The notes beneath the pieces were generated by a model. It made no database searches. It was not told the DNA's origin and worked only from the letters and a program-made list of their open reading frames with translations. From an uncultured Bacilli bacterium (GTDB lineage Bacteria; Bacillota_I; Bacilli_A; RF39; UBA660), in NCBI GenBank assembly GCA_944332575.1, contig CALVKH010000003.1, forward strand, positions 1-41,634: a stretch of DNA of 41,634 nucleotides, in the 5' to 3' direction. Both the position numbers and the translations under genes were made by a program. Below, one piece after another: positions 10,259 to 16,643 of the stretch (position 1 is the first letter of the stretch; every line of letters begins with the position of its first letter).

Positions 10259-10627
10259 TTATTTAACTTCTACTTCTGCTCCAGCTTCTTCAAGTTTAGC
10301 TTTGATTTCATTTGCTTCGTCTACAGAAATACCTTCTTTAATAGCTCCACCGTTATCAGCGATATCTTTAGATTCTTTTAATCCTAATCCTGTGATTTCT
10401 TTAATTACTTTGATAACGTTGATTTTAGCAGCTCCAGCGTTTACTAGGTTAACACTAACAACGCTTGGTCCAGCTTCTTCAGCGCTAGCTGCTGGTGCAG
10501 CAGCAACTGCTACGCTACTTGGATCTACTCCAAATTCCTCCTTCATAGCATCTACTAATTCTTTAATTTCTAAAAGGTTCATTTCTTTTAAAGCACTAAT
10601 AAATTCATCTCTTGTTAATTTTGCCAT
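10259..10627 (-). CDS. rplL: 50S ribosomal protein L7/L12
   Basis: 122 residues, full length. The N-terminal dimerisation domain (residues 1-32, ...LLEIKELVDAMKEEFGV) is followed by an Ala-rich hinge (VAVAAAPAASAEEAG) and the C-terminal factor-binding domain (VIKVIKEITGLGLKESKDI). The protein forms dimers on the L10 stalk and recruits EF-Tu, EF-G and IF2. Start ATG follows AAGGAGGAAAATAAA, a strong ribosome site fitting the high copy number of this protein. It is the second gene of the rplJ-rplL pair, controlled by the L10 leader, and is followed by a strong terminator. Confidence 0.99.
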   Translation of the reverse strand: MAKLTRDEFISALKEMNLLEIKELVDAMKEEFGVDPSSVAVAAAPAASAEEAGPSVVSVNLVNAGAAKINVIKVIKEITGLGLKESKDIADNGGAIKEGISVDEANEIKAKLEEAGAEVEVK

Positions 10628-10657
10628 TTTATTTTCCTCCTTATATTAATTTTTTTA

Positions 10658-11149
10658 TTATTCTTCTTTTTGTTTTGCATATAGATCTAAGCATATAGAT
10701 AAATCTTTTGCAATTCCAATCATACCACCAGCCAACATAGTAAGTAATCCTTCTCTTGATGGAATTGTTGATAGGGCATCTAATTTTGCTTTATCTGAAA
10801 CTTCTCCATCTACAATACCTACTTTTAGTATTAATGCTGGATTCTTTTTAGCAAAATCTGATAATACCTTGATTGGTGCAATTTGATCAGTACCGAATGC
10901 TAAAGCACTTGGTCCTGTTAAGTTCTCATCAAGATTAATATTTAAATCAGATAATGCTCTAGCCATTAAAGTGTTCTTATATACTTTATAATCAGAATCA
11001 TTTGATCTTAAAGCACGTCTTAATTCTTTAGCTTCATTATCAGTGATACCACGATAATCAAATAAAACTATAGTTGCATTGTTTTGAACACGATCTTTGA
11101 TTTCATCAATGATAGCTTGCTTTTTAGCTAGAATTTTTTCACTTGCCAT
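10658..11149 (-). CDS. rplJ: 50S ribosomal protein L10
   Basis: 163 residues from the ATG at 11149 (MASEKILAKKQAIIDEI). An ATG 15 bases upstream is rejected because that stretch contains the Shine-Dalgarno AGGAGGTG. Contains the L10 globular domain (NNATIVLFDYRGITDNEAKELR; GPSALAFG) and a C-terminal helix (GIAKDLSICLDLYAKQKEE) that binds L7/L12 dimers. Forms the ribosomal stalk base with L11. Its mRNA leader carries a recognisable L10-binding structure, so expression is probably autoregulated by the L10-L12 complex. Confidence 0.98.
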   Translation of the reverse strand: MASEKILAKKQAIIDEIKDRVQNNATIVLFDYRGITDNEAKELRRALRSNDSDYKVYKNTLMARALSDLNINLDENLTGPSALAFGTDQIAPIKVLSDFAKKNPALILKVGIVDGEVSDKAKLDALSTIPSREGLLTMLAGGMIGIAKDLSICLDLYAKQKEE

Positions 11150-11178
11150 ATAGCACCTCCTCATAATATTTTAAAAAT

Positions 11179-11280
11179 GCCATAAATAAAAGTCTTTATG
11201 CACGCTAGACATAAAGACTCTATAACTATATTTAAGTTAAGTCCTCGGTAGGATTTATTTTTATACCTACTGTCTATGGC
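11179..11280 (-). promoter_or_regulatory. Ribosomal protein L10 leader (autoregulatory RNA)
   Basis: Read on the minus strand this untranslated stretch begins GCCATAGACAGTAGGTA, continues through TCCTACCGAGGACTTAACT and closes with TATGGC. GCCATA (11275-11280) pairs with TATGGC (11179-11184) as the closing stem, and AGTAGG pairs with CCTAC. This is the known L10 leader layout upstream of rplJ in Firmicutes. In B. subtilis the L10(L12)4 complex acts here by attenuation. Confidence 0.85.
11186..11219 (-). terminator. Attenuator-like hairpin inside the L10 leader
   Basis: Perfect 10-bp stem, arms 11191-11200 and 11210-11219 (AGTCTTTATG / CATAAAGACT), followed on the minus strand by TTTATTTAT. 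This short, U-rich tail would allow factor-independent termination before rplJ. Confidence 0.6.
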
Positions 11281-11316
11281 ACTTGCAAATCAATTTGTAT
11301 TATATATTATATTCTA

Positions 11317-12015
11317 CTAATTGTCAAAAGAATTTGTAATTATTTTAATTCCTGGACCCATTGTAGTTGAAACTGCTATATTCTTAATGTAATCTCCTTT
11401 AACTGTAGAAGGTTTTACTTTTAAAATTGTTGCCATAAATGCATTCAAGTTTTCAAGTAATTGTTCTTCAGTAAAAGTTACATTACCAATAATGCCATGA
11501 ACATTACCAAATGTATCTGTTCTATATTCTACACGACCAGCTTTTACATCAGTTACTGCTTTAGTAACATCTGTTGTTACTGTGCCAGTTTTAGGGTTTG
11601 GCATTAATCCTTTAGGACCTAATACTCTACCTAATTTACCTAGAAGTGGCATCATATCTGGTGTTGCAATCATTACATCAAAATCAAACCAGTTTTCTTT
11701 TTCAATTTTTTCTAACATATCAGTATCACCAACGAAGTCTGCTCCAGCTTCTTTAGCTTTTTTAGCATTGTCTCCTTTAGCAATTACTAATACTTTTTTA
11801 GTTTTACCAGTTCCATGTGGTAAAACTATGGCACCTCTTAATTGTTGATCAGCTTTTTTAGTATCTAGATTTAATCTTACAGCTAATTCAACAGATGCAT
11901 CAAATTTACTAACAGAAGTTTCTTTAACTAATTTTATTGCTTCTTCTTTAGTATATGCCTTACCTTTTTCTATTTTTGATAAAGCTTCTAAATATTTCTT
12001 ACCTCTTTTTTTCAC
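11317..12015 (-). CDS. rplA: 50S ribosomal protein L1
   Basis: 232 residues from GTG 12015 ([18 protein letters not shown]); AAGGAGG lies 6 bases upstream. The longer in-frame start is rejected because it runs through the ribosome site and the L1-type leader. Conserved L1 blocks are visible: [55 protein letters not shown] and [11 protein letters not shown]1 builds the mobile stalk of the 50S subunit, helps eject deacylated tRNA from the E site and represses its own operon. It is cotranscribed with rplK and has a separate leader motif of its own. Confidence 0.98.
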   Translation of the reverse strand: MKKRGKKYLEALSKIEKGKAYTKEEAIKLVKETSVSKFDASVELAVRLNLDTKKADQQLRGAIVLPHGTGKTKKVLVIAKGDNAKKAKEAGADFVGDTDMLEKIEKENWFDFDVMIATPDMMPLLGKLGRVLGPKGLMPNPKTGTVTTDVTKAVTDVKAGRVEYRTDTFGNVHGIIGNVTFTEEQLLENLNAFMATILKVKPSTVKGDYIKNIAVSTTMGPGIKIITNSFDN

Positions 12016-12027
12016 TTTAATCCTCCT

Positions 12028-12070
12028 TATGTGGTATATATGGAAGCGTAAGCGGACATCCTCCCACATA
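12028..12070 (-). promoter_or_regulatory. L1-binding-type leader motif before rplA
   Basis: Minus strand: TATGTGG (12064-12070) pairs with CCACATA (12028-12034). The 5' arm continues as GTGGGAGG and the 3' arm as ACCACA, the bulged pattern of L1 mRNA sites. It lies immediately before the rplA ribosome site, placed to block initiation. Confidence 0.6.
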
Positions 12071-12086
12071 GGTATACCATTATTTA

Positions 12087-12512
12087 TTATTCAGAAATTT
12101 TGATTCCCATGTTAAGAGCAGTACCCTCAACAATTTTCATAGCTTCTTCTACATCATAAGCATTTAAATCTGGTAATTTTGTTTCTGCTATTTGTTTTAA
12201 TTGTTCTTTAGTAATTGTACCAACTACTTCATTCTTACCTTTTACTGATCCTTTGTCGATCTTAGCTGCTTTCTTTAATAAGAATGCTGTAGGTGGAGTC
12301 TTTATTACAAAGTCGAAACTTCTATCATCAAAAATAGTAATTTCTACTGGTAATATATCTCCCATCTTATCACGTGTTGCATCATTATATTTTGTACAAA
12401 ATTCTTGTAGATTAACTCCAGCTGGTCCTAACACTGTTCCTACTGGTGGAGCAGGTGTAGCTTTTCCAGCTTGGATTTGTAATTTAATTTTTTTAACTAC
12501 TTCTTTTGCCAC
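12087..12512 (-). CDS. rplK: 50S ribosomal protein L11
   Basis: 141 residues from GTG 12512 ([17 protein letters not shown]); AGGAGGTG lies 6 bases upstream. A GTG nine bases earlier is inside that site and is rejected. The N-terminal domain shows the proline-rich switch [17 protein letters not shown] bound by thiostrepton-class antibiotics and EF-G. The C-terminal domain binds 23S rRNA helices 43-44 ([20 protein letters not shown]). L11 is also needed for RelA activation. First gene of the rplK-rplA unit, with its own promoter and an L1-type leader. Confidence 0.99.
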   Translation of the reverse strand: MAKEVVKKIKLQIQAGKATPAPPVGTVLGPAGVNLQEFCTKYNDATRDKMGDILPVEITIFDDRSFDFVIKTPPTAFLLKKAAKIDKGSVKGKNEVVGTITKEQLKQIAETKLPDLNAYDVEEAMKIVEGTALNMGIKISE

Positions 12513-12546
12513 GAAAAACACCTCCTATAAATTTTTAGTTTTCGCG

Positions 12547-12594
12547 AGTGGTCCTAATAGCTAGTCCGCATTTTATTAGCTTTTGCCTCCCACT
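12547..12594 (-). promoter_or_regulatory. L1-binding-type leader motif before rplK
   Basis: Minus strand: AGTGG (12590-12594) pairs with CCACT (12547-12551). Next to it are GTGGGAGG on the 5' side and GGACCAC on the 3' side, with an inner stem CTAATA/TATTAG. It shares GTGGGAGG...ACCAC with the element before rplA. Confidence 0.65.
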
Positions 12595-12625
12595 TGTATC
12601 TATATAAATTAAATATAGCGTTTAA

Positions 12626-12654
12626 ATAATATCATTATTTTCAAGAAAAATCAA
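12626..12654 (-). promoter_or_regulatory. Promoter of rplK-rplA
   Basis: TTGATT (12649-12654), 17-base spacer, TATTAT (12626-12631), minus strand, just upstream of the L1-type leader. Confidence 0.55.
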
Positions 12655-12664
12655 CAATTACTAA

Positions 12665-13522
12665 TTATTTCTTTATTTTTTTAGAGTCTCCAAACATTTT
12701 ATTTAATGCTACATTAGCCCTTGCTATATATTCTTGTTCAATCTCACGATAGAATTTTTGAGTCCATATTTTACTTATCATTCCATCATCTACCCCATCT
12801 TTATACCAAAAATGGTTTGATTTTGGTTGCAATAGTTTATCTTCATTTATTAGTTCTAATGTATCTTGTTTATTATATTCTTCTTTTTTAAAATTTATCA
12901 AACTAGTTGGAACACTATAATAACTTGCTAATTCATCATCAGAATATTTATTTGACTGATTTATTAAAAGTTGGTCATTTGGAATCAACAAAGTAGATAA
13001 TTGTATTTGTGTTTGATAATCAGAATCTTCACAACATTGTACGATAAATTTCACTTTTTTACTTAAAGGTAAATTTTGAAATTCATCACTTATTTCCATT
13101 GCCTCTTCTTTCAAGAATAAATATTCACGGTTACTAATACTATTATCAGGATAACTTATATCTTCCATTACTTGTAAAAGTCCTGTTTTCACTAAATCTT
13201 GTGTATCCTGCATTCTATACTCCAAATATTTTGTCATCATGTCTTCTTTAGTAATGAAATCATTATCTCTAGCAAATTTATTTAAAACTCTATATAATGC
13301 TTCTTTAGGTGTTGTTAACAATTCTTCTGTATCTGGGAAAAGTAATGTATTGCGTACAAGCATTGTTTCAAACGGCGTATCCATTTCTGGCAATGCATCT
13401 ATGTAACTTTTTCTCAACACTCTATCCAAAGAATTATACTGTCTATAATAATCATATGCTTTTTGTTTCAATTCAATGTATCGATCTTGATCAATTTTAG
13501 ATTCATTAATTTGAAAGTTCAT
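12665..13522 (-). CDS. Unknown protein with a degenerate ImmA/IrrE-like C-terminal region
   Basis: 285 residues, no confident family. Start ATG lies one base after the nusG stop (TAG T ATG), with a weak GAGGTAG ribosome site inside nusG, so translation is likely coupled. The protein is soluble, helical, charged and rich in Tyr/Leu. Residues 171-212 (IQLSTLLIPNDQLLI...YSDDELASYYSVPTSLIN) resemble the segment that follows the active site in ImmA/IrrE (COG2856) peptidases: Ala/Ser-x-LL-x-P, then a winged-helix-like 'ddELAxyFxVp'. The HExxH zinc motif expected before it is absent; that position reads FIVQCCEDSDYQ. It could be a catalytically dead relative or an unrelated helical protein. Confidence 0.6.
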   Translation of the reverse strand: MNFQINESKIDQDRYIELKQKAYDYYRQYNSLDRVLRKSYIDALPEMDTPFETMLVRNTLLFPDTEELLTTPKEALYRVLNKFARDNDFITKEDMMTKYLEYRMQDTQDLVKTGLLQVMEDISYPDNSISNREYLFLKEEAMEISDEFQNLPLSKKVKFIVQCCEDSDYQTQIQLSTLLIPNDQLLINQSNKYSDDELASYYSVPTSLINFKKEEYNKQDTLELINEDKLLQPKSNHFWYKDGVDDGMISKIWTQKFYREIEQEYIARANVALNKMFGDSKKIKK

Positions 13523-13523
13523 A

Positions 13524-14057
13524 CTACGCTACCTCTATTTGTGATAATTCTACTTCAACTGATGTTTCTTGCCCAAACAAGTCAACATTTAGTTCTAACT
13601 TTTGATTTGGCATATCAATATTAGAAATAGTACCATACATTCCATTGAATGGACCTGCAACTATCTTAACCTTTGTTCCTACTTCTAATTCTTGATCAGA
13701 CTCAAATCTACTAATACCCATATTTCTTAAAATAGTATCTACTTCATATGGTTGTAATGGTGTTGGCTTTGCTCCTTTACCACTGGAACCAATAAATCCT
13801 GTAACTCCTGGCGTATTTCTTACTACATACCACGCTTCATCACTCATAACCATTTCTACTAAAATATATCCAGGAAACATTTTTTTAACTTTCTCTTTTT
13901 GCACTCCATCTTTTACTTCTATTTCTTTTTGTTCTGGAATAATTACTCTAAAGATATAATCTTTCATATCCATAGAGTTGGCTTTCATCTCAAGTTTTTC
14001 TTTTACCTTACTCTCGTGTCCAGAATAAGTATTTACTACATACCATTGTTTTTCCAT
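13524..14057 (-). CDS. nusG: Transcription elongation/antitermination factor NusG
   Basis: 177 residues, usual length. The NGN domain starts KQWYVVNTYSGHESKVKEKLE and includes KMFPGYILVEMVM and WYVVRNTPGVTGFIG. The C-terminal KOW domain reads GTKVKIVAGPFNGMYGTISN. NusG binds the RNA polymerase clamp, which is encoded by rpoB and rpoC further along, and modulates pausing. In Bacilli it stimulates pausing at TTNTTT-like sites. ATG 14057 lies 12 bases after secE, the conserved secE-nusG pair. The next gene begins one base after its stop. Confidence 0.98.
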   Translation of the reverse strand: MEKQWYVVNTYSGHESKVKEKLEMKANSMDMKDYIFRVIIPEQKEIEVKDGVQKEKVKKMFPGYILVEMVMSDEAWYVVRNTPGVTGFIGSSGKGAKPTPLQPYEVDTILRNMGISRFESDQELEVGTKVKIVAGPFNGMYGTISNIDMPNQKLELNVDLFGQETSVEVELSQIEVA

Positions 14058-14069
14058 ACCTTCACCGTC

Positions 14070-14402
14070 CTATACAAATGATTTTAATAATGCCATTAAT
14101 AATTCAATAGCATAGAAGAATAGTGCAAAGAAAATGATAAAGACAATTGTTGCAATAGAATATTTAATCATCTCTTTTTTAGAAGTCCATCTAACTTTAG
14201 AAACTTCTTTCACTACAGACTTAAACCAATTACTTATTCTTTTAAATATTCCTACTTTTTTTACCTTATTGTCTTTCTTATCTACTTTATTATTTTCTTT
14301 TTTCTTAGAAACTTTTTTTTGCTCCTTTTTAGTTTCTTCTTGTTTCATTACTTTCTTTTCAACATCAGTTTTTTTCTTTGTTTTTTTTGATTCTTTTACC
14401 AT
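14070..14402 (-). CDS. secE: Preprotein translocase subunit SecE
   Basis: 110 residues. The C-terminal 55 residues are the standard SecE core: amphipathic helix FKRISNWFKSVVKEVSKVRW (about 53-72), the conserved W-x-S-K-K-E turn, and one membrane helix at about 82-105. SecE clamps SecY in the Sec translocon. The first roughly 50 residues are an extra Lys/Glu-rich, low-complexity cytoplasmic extension; many Bacilli SecE proteins are only about 60 residues. ATG 14402 follows AGGGGATATT. First gene of the secE-nusG unit, directly after the trxB terminator. Confidence 0.93.
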   Translation of the reverse strand: MVKESKKTKKKTDVEKKVMKQEETKKEQKKVSKKKENNKVDKKDNKVKKVGIFKRISNWFKSVVKEVSKVRWTSKKEMIKYSIATIVFIIFFALFFYAIELLMALLKSFV

Positions 14403-14430
14403 AATATCCCCTACCTTATTTTACCAAAAT

Positions 14431-14477
14431 AAAAACACTTTGATGTGTCAGTTATAAAATAGCACATAAGTGTTTTT
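14431..14477 (-). terminator. Terminator after trxB
   Basis: Stem AAAAACACTT (14431-14440) / AAGTGTTTTT (14468-14477), with a second inner pairing ATGTG/CACAT. On the minus strand it is followed by TATTTTGG. Ends the uvrB-trxB operon. Confidence 0.75.
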
Positions 14478-14484
14478 AAGTCAA
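14456..14484 (-). promoter_or_regulatory. Candidate promoter of secE-nusG, overlapping the terminator
   Basis: TTGACT (14479-14484), 17-base spacer, TATTTT (14456-14461), minus strand. The spacer is one arm of the trxB terminator. Initiation would leave only the distal arm in the new transcript. Confidence 0.4.
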
Positions 14485-14490
14485 GAAATA

Positions 14491-15408
14491 TTAACCATTT
14501 TTAATATCTTTAATACAATTTACTGCAGCAATCACACCATCACTCATGGCTGTTAATAACTGATAAGCATCTTTTTTAATGATATCCCCTGCAGCAAAAA
14601 TTCCTTTAACATTAGTTTCGTTATGATTATTTACTTTTATATAACCATCTTTATCAAACTTTAAAATGCTCTTAAAAGCTTCACTAGAAGGAATTTGTCC
14701 TATGTAGATAAAGCACCCTCTTACTGATAATTCCTCTTCTTTATTATTCTTATCTTTAATAATGATAGAGGATAACTTTTCATCTTTATCTACTAATTCC
14801 TTTACTACATATCCTAATTTTAATTTAATGTTTGGAATATTTTTTATTTTTTCTTTAAAAATCTCTTCAGCAGTAAATTCATCTCTTCTATGAATTATTG
14901 TTACTGTTTTACATATTCCAGATAAATATATAGCTTCTTCTAAAGCACTATTAGCTCCACCTATGACTGCTACATCTTGATCTTTAAAGAAATTAGCATC
15001 ACATAATGCACAATAGCTCACTCCTTTACCAACCAACCTATCTTCTCCTTTAATATCTAGTTTTCTAGGTTTTCTTCCAGTAGCAATAATAATATTTTTA
15101 GTAGAGATTTCTTCTAGATCAGTTTTAATAATTTTCAAATTATCTTTTAATTCTATCTTTAAAACATTTCCATATTTATAAATAATTCCTAATTCACTTA
15201 CTTGTTTAAAAATACTATTAGATAAATCAGGCCCCGAAATATCTATAAATCCAGGGTAATTTTTTACTGATGAAGATTTATTTATCTGTCCTCCAGGTAT
15301 TTCTCGCTCTAATAAACAACAATTAATACCACTTCTTTTTAAATAAATTGCCGCAGTCATTCCAGCAACACCAGCACCAATTACAACTACGTCAAAATCT
15401 GACTTCAT
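14491..15408 (-). CDS. trxB: Thioredoxin reductase-like flavoprotein
   Basis: 305 residues from ATG 15408 (MKSDFDVVVIGAG), with AAGGTG just upstream; it overlaps the end of lgt by 17 bases. FAD-binding GxGxxG is at about 10-15, the redox disulfide C133-A-L-C136 sits in SYCALCDANFF, and the C-terminal FAD motif is GIFAAGDI. The NADPH half is atypical: the usual GGGxxA is GGANSA (150-155), and HRRxxxR is HRRDEFT (173-179), losing the last Arg (E. coli R181) that holds the NADPH 2'-phosphate. HRR itself is kept. It is therefore a thioredoxin reductase or close relative whose coenzyme preference is uncertain. Last gene of the uvrB operon; B. subtilis also has trxB near lgt. Confidence 0.9.
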   Translation of the reverse strand: MKSDFDVVVIGAGVAGMTAAIYLKRSGINCCLLEREIPGGQINKSSSVKNYPGFIDISGPDLSNSIFKQVSELGIIYKYGNVLKIELKDNLKIIKTDLEEISTKNIIIATGRKPRKLDIKGEDRLVGKGVSYCALCDANFFKDQDVAVIGGANSALEEAIYLSGICKTVTIIHRRDEFTAEEIFKEKIKNIPNIKLKLGYVVKELVDKDEKLSSIIIKDKNNKEEELSVRGCFIYIGQIPSSEAFKSILKFDKDGYIKVNNHNETNVKGIFAAGDIIKKDAYQLLTAMSDGVIAAVNCIKDIKNG

Positions 15409-16207
15409 TTTTTTCACCTTCCCGATAAAGATTATCAAATCGTGAACCTTTCTTTCTAATAATAATCAATATAATTCCTGCGATAATTAAAATAATTGAT
15501 ACTAATTGTGCAACTTTAATGCCACCTAACATTAAACTATCCGTTCTCATTCCCTCTATAAATATTCTTCCTACGGAATACCAAACTAAATATACTCCAG
15601 TTAATTGCCCTGTCTTTAAGTATTTAAATACTTTTCTAATGATAATTAAAACAATAAATCCTAAGAGATTCCATATGGATTCATATAAGAAAGTTGGATG
15701 ATAATATTCACCATTGATAAACATCCCATTAATAACAAATTCCGGTATATGCAAAGACAATAGTGTTTCTTTGGTAGTTAACATACCATAGGCTTCTTGA
15801 TTAAAGAAATTTCCCCATCTTCCTATAGCTTGAGCTAAAATTAAACCTACAACACATATATCAAATATTCTATATATATTAACTTTATATTTATGGCAAT
15901 AAAATAACGCAAATAATCCGCCACCAATTAATCCACCATGAATAGCAAGTCCGCCATTCCAAATTTCAAAAATTTCTAAAATATTTTGACTATAATAATC
16001 CAGATTAAATAAAACATAATATAATCTTGCTGAAATAATTCCTATAATAATTGAATAAAAAGCTAAATTAGTGAAAAAATCAGTATTTATATTTTGTTTT
16101 TTTATTTCCTTATATATTACTGCTAGTCCTACTAATAAACCTAACAAGATAAAAATTGAATACCAATATATTTGAATAAAACCCAAATCTAATGCAACTC
16201 TATTCAT
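15392..16207 (-). CDS. lgt: Prolipoprotein diacylglyceryl transferase
   Basis: 271 residues, seven membrane segments. Signature region: NGGLAIHGGLIGG (substrate pocket with the essential His), then QAIGRWGNFFNQEAYG, the Lgt signature with its essential Arg and Asn. Near the end VWYSVGRIFIEGMRTDS carries the second conserved Arg set. Lgt transfers diacylglycerol from phosphatidylglycerol to the lipobox Cys of prolipoproteins, the first lipoprotein maturation step. The ATG overlaps the yvlD stop by 4 bases, and the gene overlaps trxB downstream. Presence of Lgt implies lipoproteins in this organism. Ends in TGA. Confidence 0.97.
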   Translation of the reverse strand: MNRVALDLGFIQIYWYSIFILLGLLVGLAVIYKEIKKQNINTDFFTNLAFYSIIIGIISARLYYVLFNLDYYSQNILEIFEIWNGGLAIHGGLIGGGLFALFYCHKYKVNIYRIFDICVVGLILAQAIGRWGNFFNQEAYGMLTTKETLLSLHIPEFVINGMFINGEYYHPTFLYESIWNLLGFIVLIIIRKVFKYLKTGQLTGVYLVWYSVGRIFIEGMRTDSLMLGGIKVAQLVSIILIIAGIILIIIRKKGSRFDNLYREGEKNEVRF

Positions 16208-16635
16208 TTTCTTTTAAACCTCCTTACGATCGGTTTAATAATTAACAATTCTATCACAACGTTTGTTATAGCTAGCAATACAGCTATAAAGAACAATTTC
16301 CAAACATTGGTAAAATTTAATTTATCAAGCATGATAAAATCGACCAATTTTAAAATTATCATATTAATAACAAAATAAAACAATCCCATTGTTAACCCTG
16401 TTATTGGAAGAGTTAACTTAAATAATATTGGTTTTACGGTTTTGTTAAGTAAAAAGATTAATACTACAGCAACGAATGCATAAATTATCTTGTGTTCAGC
16501 ATCAATTTGAAAGCTACTACCAAATATCAAAGATATTAATAAAAACGATATGGTGTACCCCACCATATAAATAAACCACTCTAAAAGCTTATTCAATCTT
16601 ACTTTATCATTTTTATCAATAATTACTATTTTCAT
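16204..16635 (-). CDS. yvlD: Four-helix membrane protein, phage-holin-like YvlD family
   Basis: 143 residues, four predicted membrane helices (about 20-42, 48-66, 74-98, 108-132) and a basic C-terminus (VRRFKRK). The PILFKLTLPITGLTMGLFYFVINM segment fits the YvlD/DUF360 'phage holin family IV' proteins. In B. subtilis yvlD lies next to lgt downstream of uvrA, exactly as here. The role is poorly defined; membrane-stress or lantibiotic resistance has been proposed for the yvl cluster, but nothing here shows it. It starts 8 bases after uvrA and overlaps lgt by 4 bases. It is not evidence for a prophage. Confidence 0.8.
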   Translation of the reverse strand: MKIVIIDKNDKVRLNKLLEWFIYMVGYTISFLLISLIFGSSFQIDAEHKIIYAFVAVVLIFLLNKTVKPILFKLTLPITGLTMGLFYFVINMIILKLVDFIMLDKLNFTNVWKLFFIAVLLAITNVVIELLIIKPIVRRFKRK

Positions 16636-16643
16636 AGTTCCTC

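Noticed and set aside
10302-10649. Plus-strand open frame of about 115 codons antisense to rplL.
   Set aside because: Mirror of the Ala-rich L7/L12 gene; no ribosome site or family features.
11149-11164. Upstream in-frame start codons for rplJ, and similarly for rplA, rplK, trxB, clpC, lysS, tilS and the 25852-26712 yitT gene.
   Set aside because: In most of these the longer start lies on or upstream of the Shine-Dalgarno sequence, or inside the upstream gene or leader. For lysS it is a TTG directly before a well-spaced ATG. The starts with proper spacing were used.
14280-14400. Low-complexity Lys-rich DNA in secE as a possible repeat element.
   Set aside because: Simple codon bias of a Lys/Glu-rich peptide; no regular period.
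16204-16635. Holin-like protein as possible sign of a prophage.
   Set aside because: YvlD-family proteins are chromosomal, and the position between uvrA and lgt is conserved in Bacilli. No phage genes are nearby.
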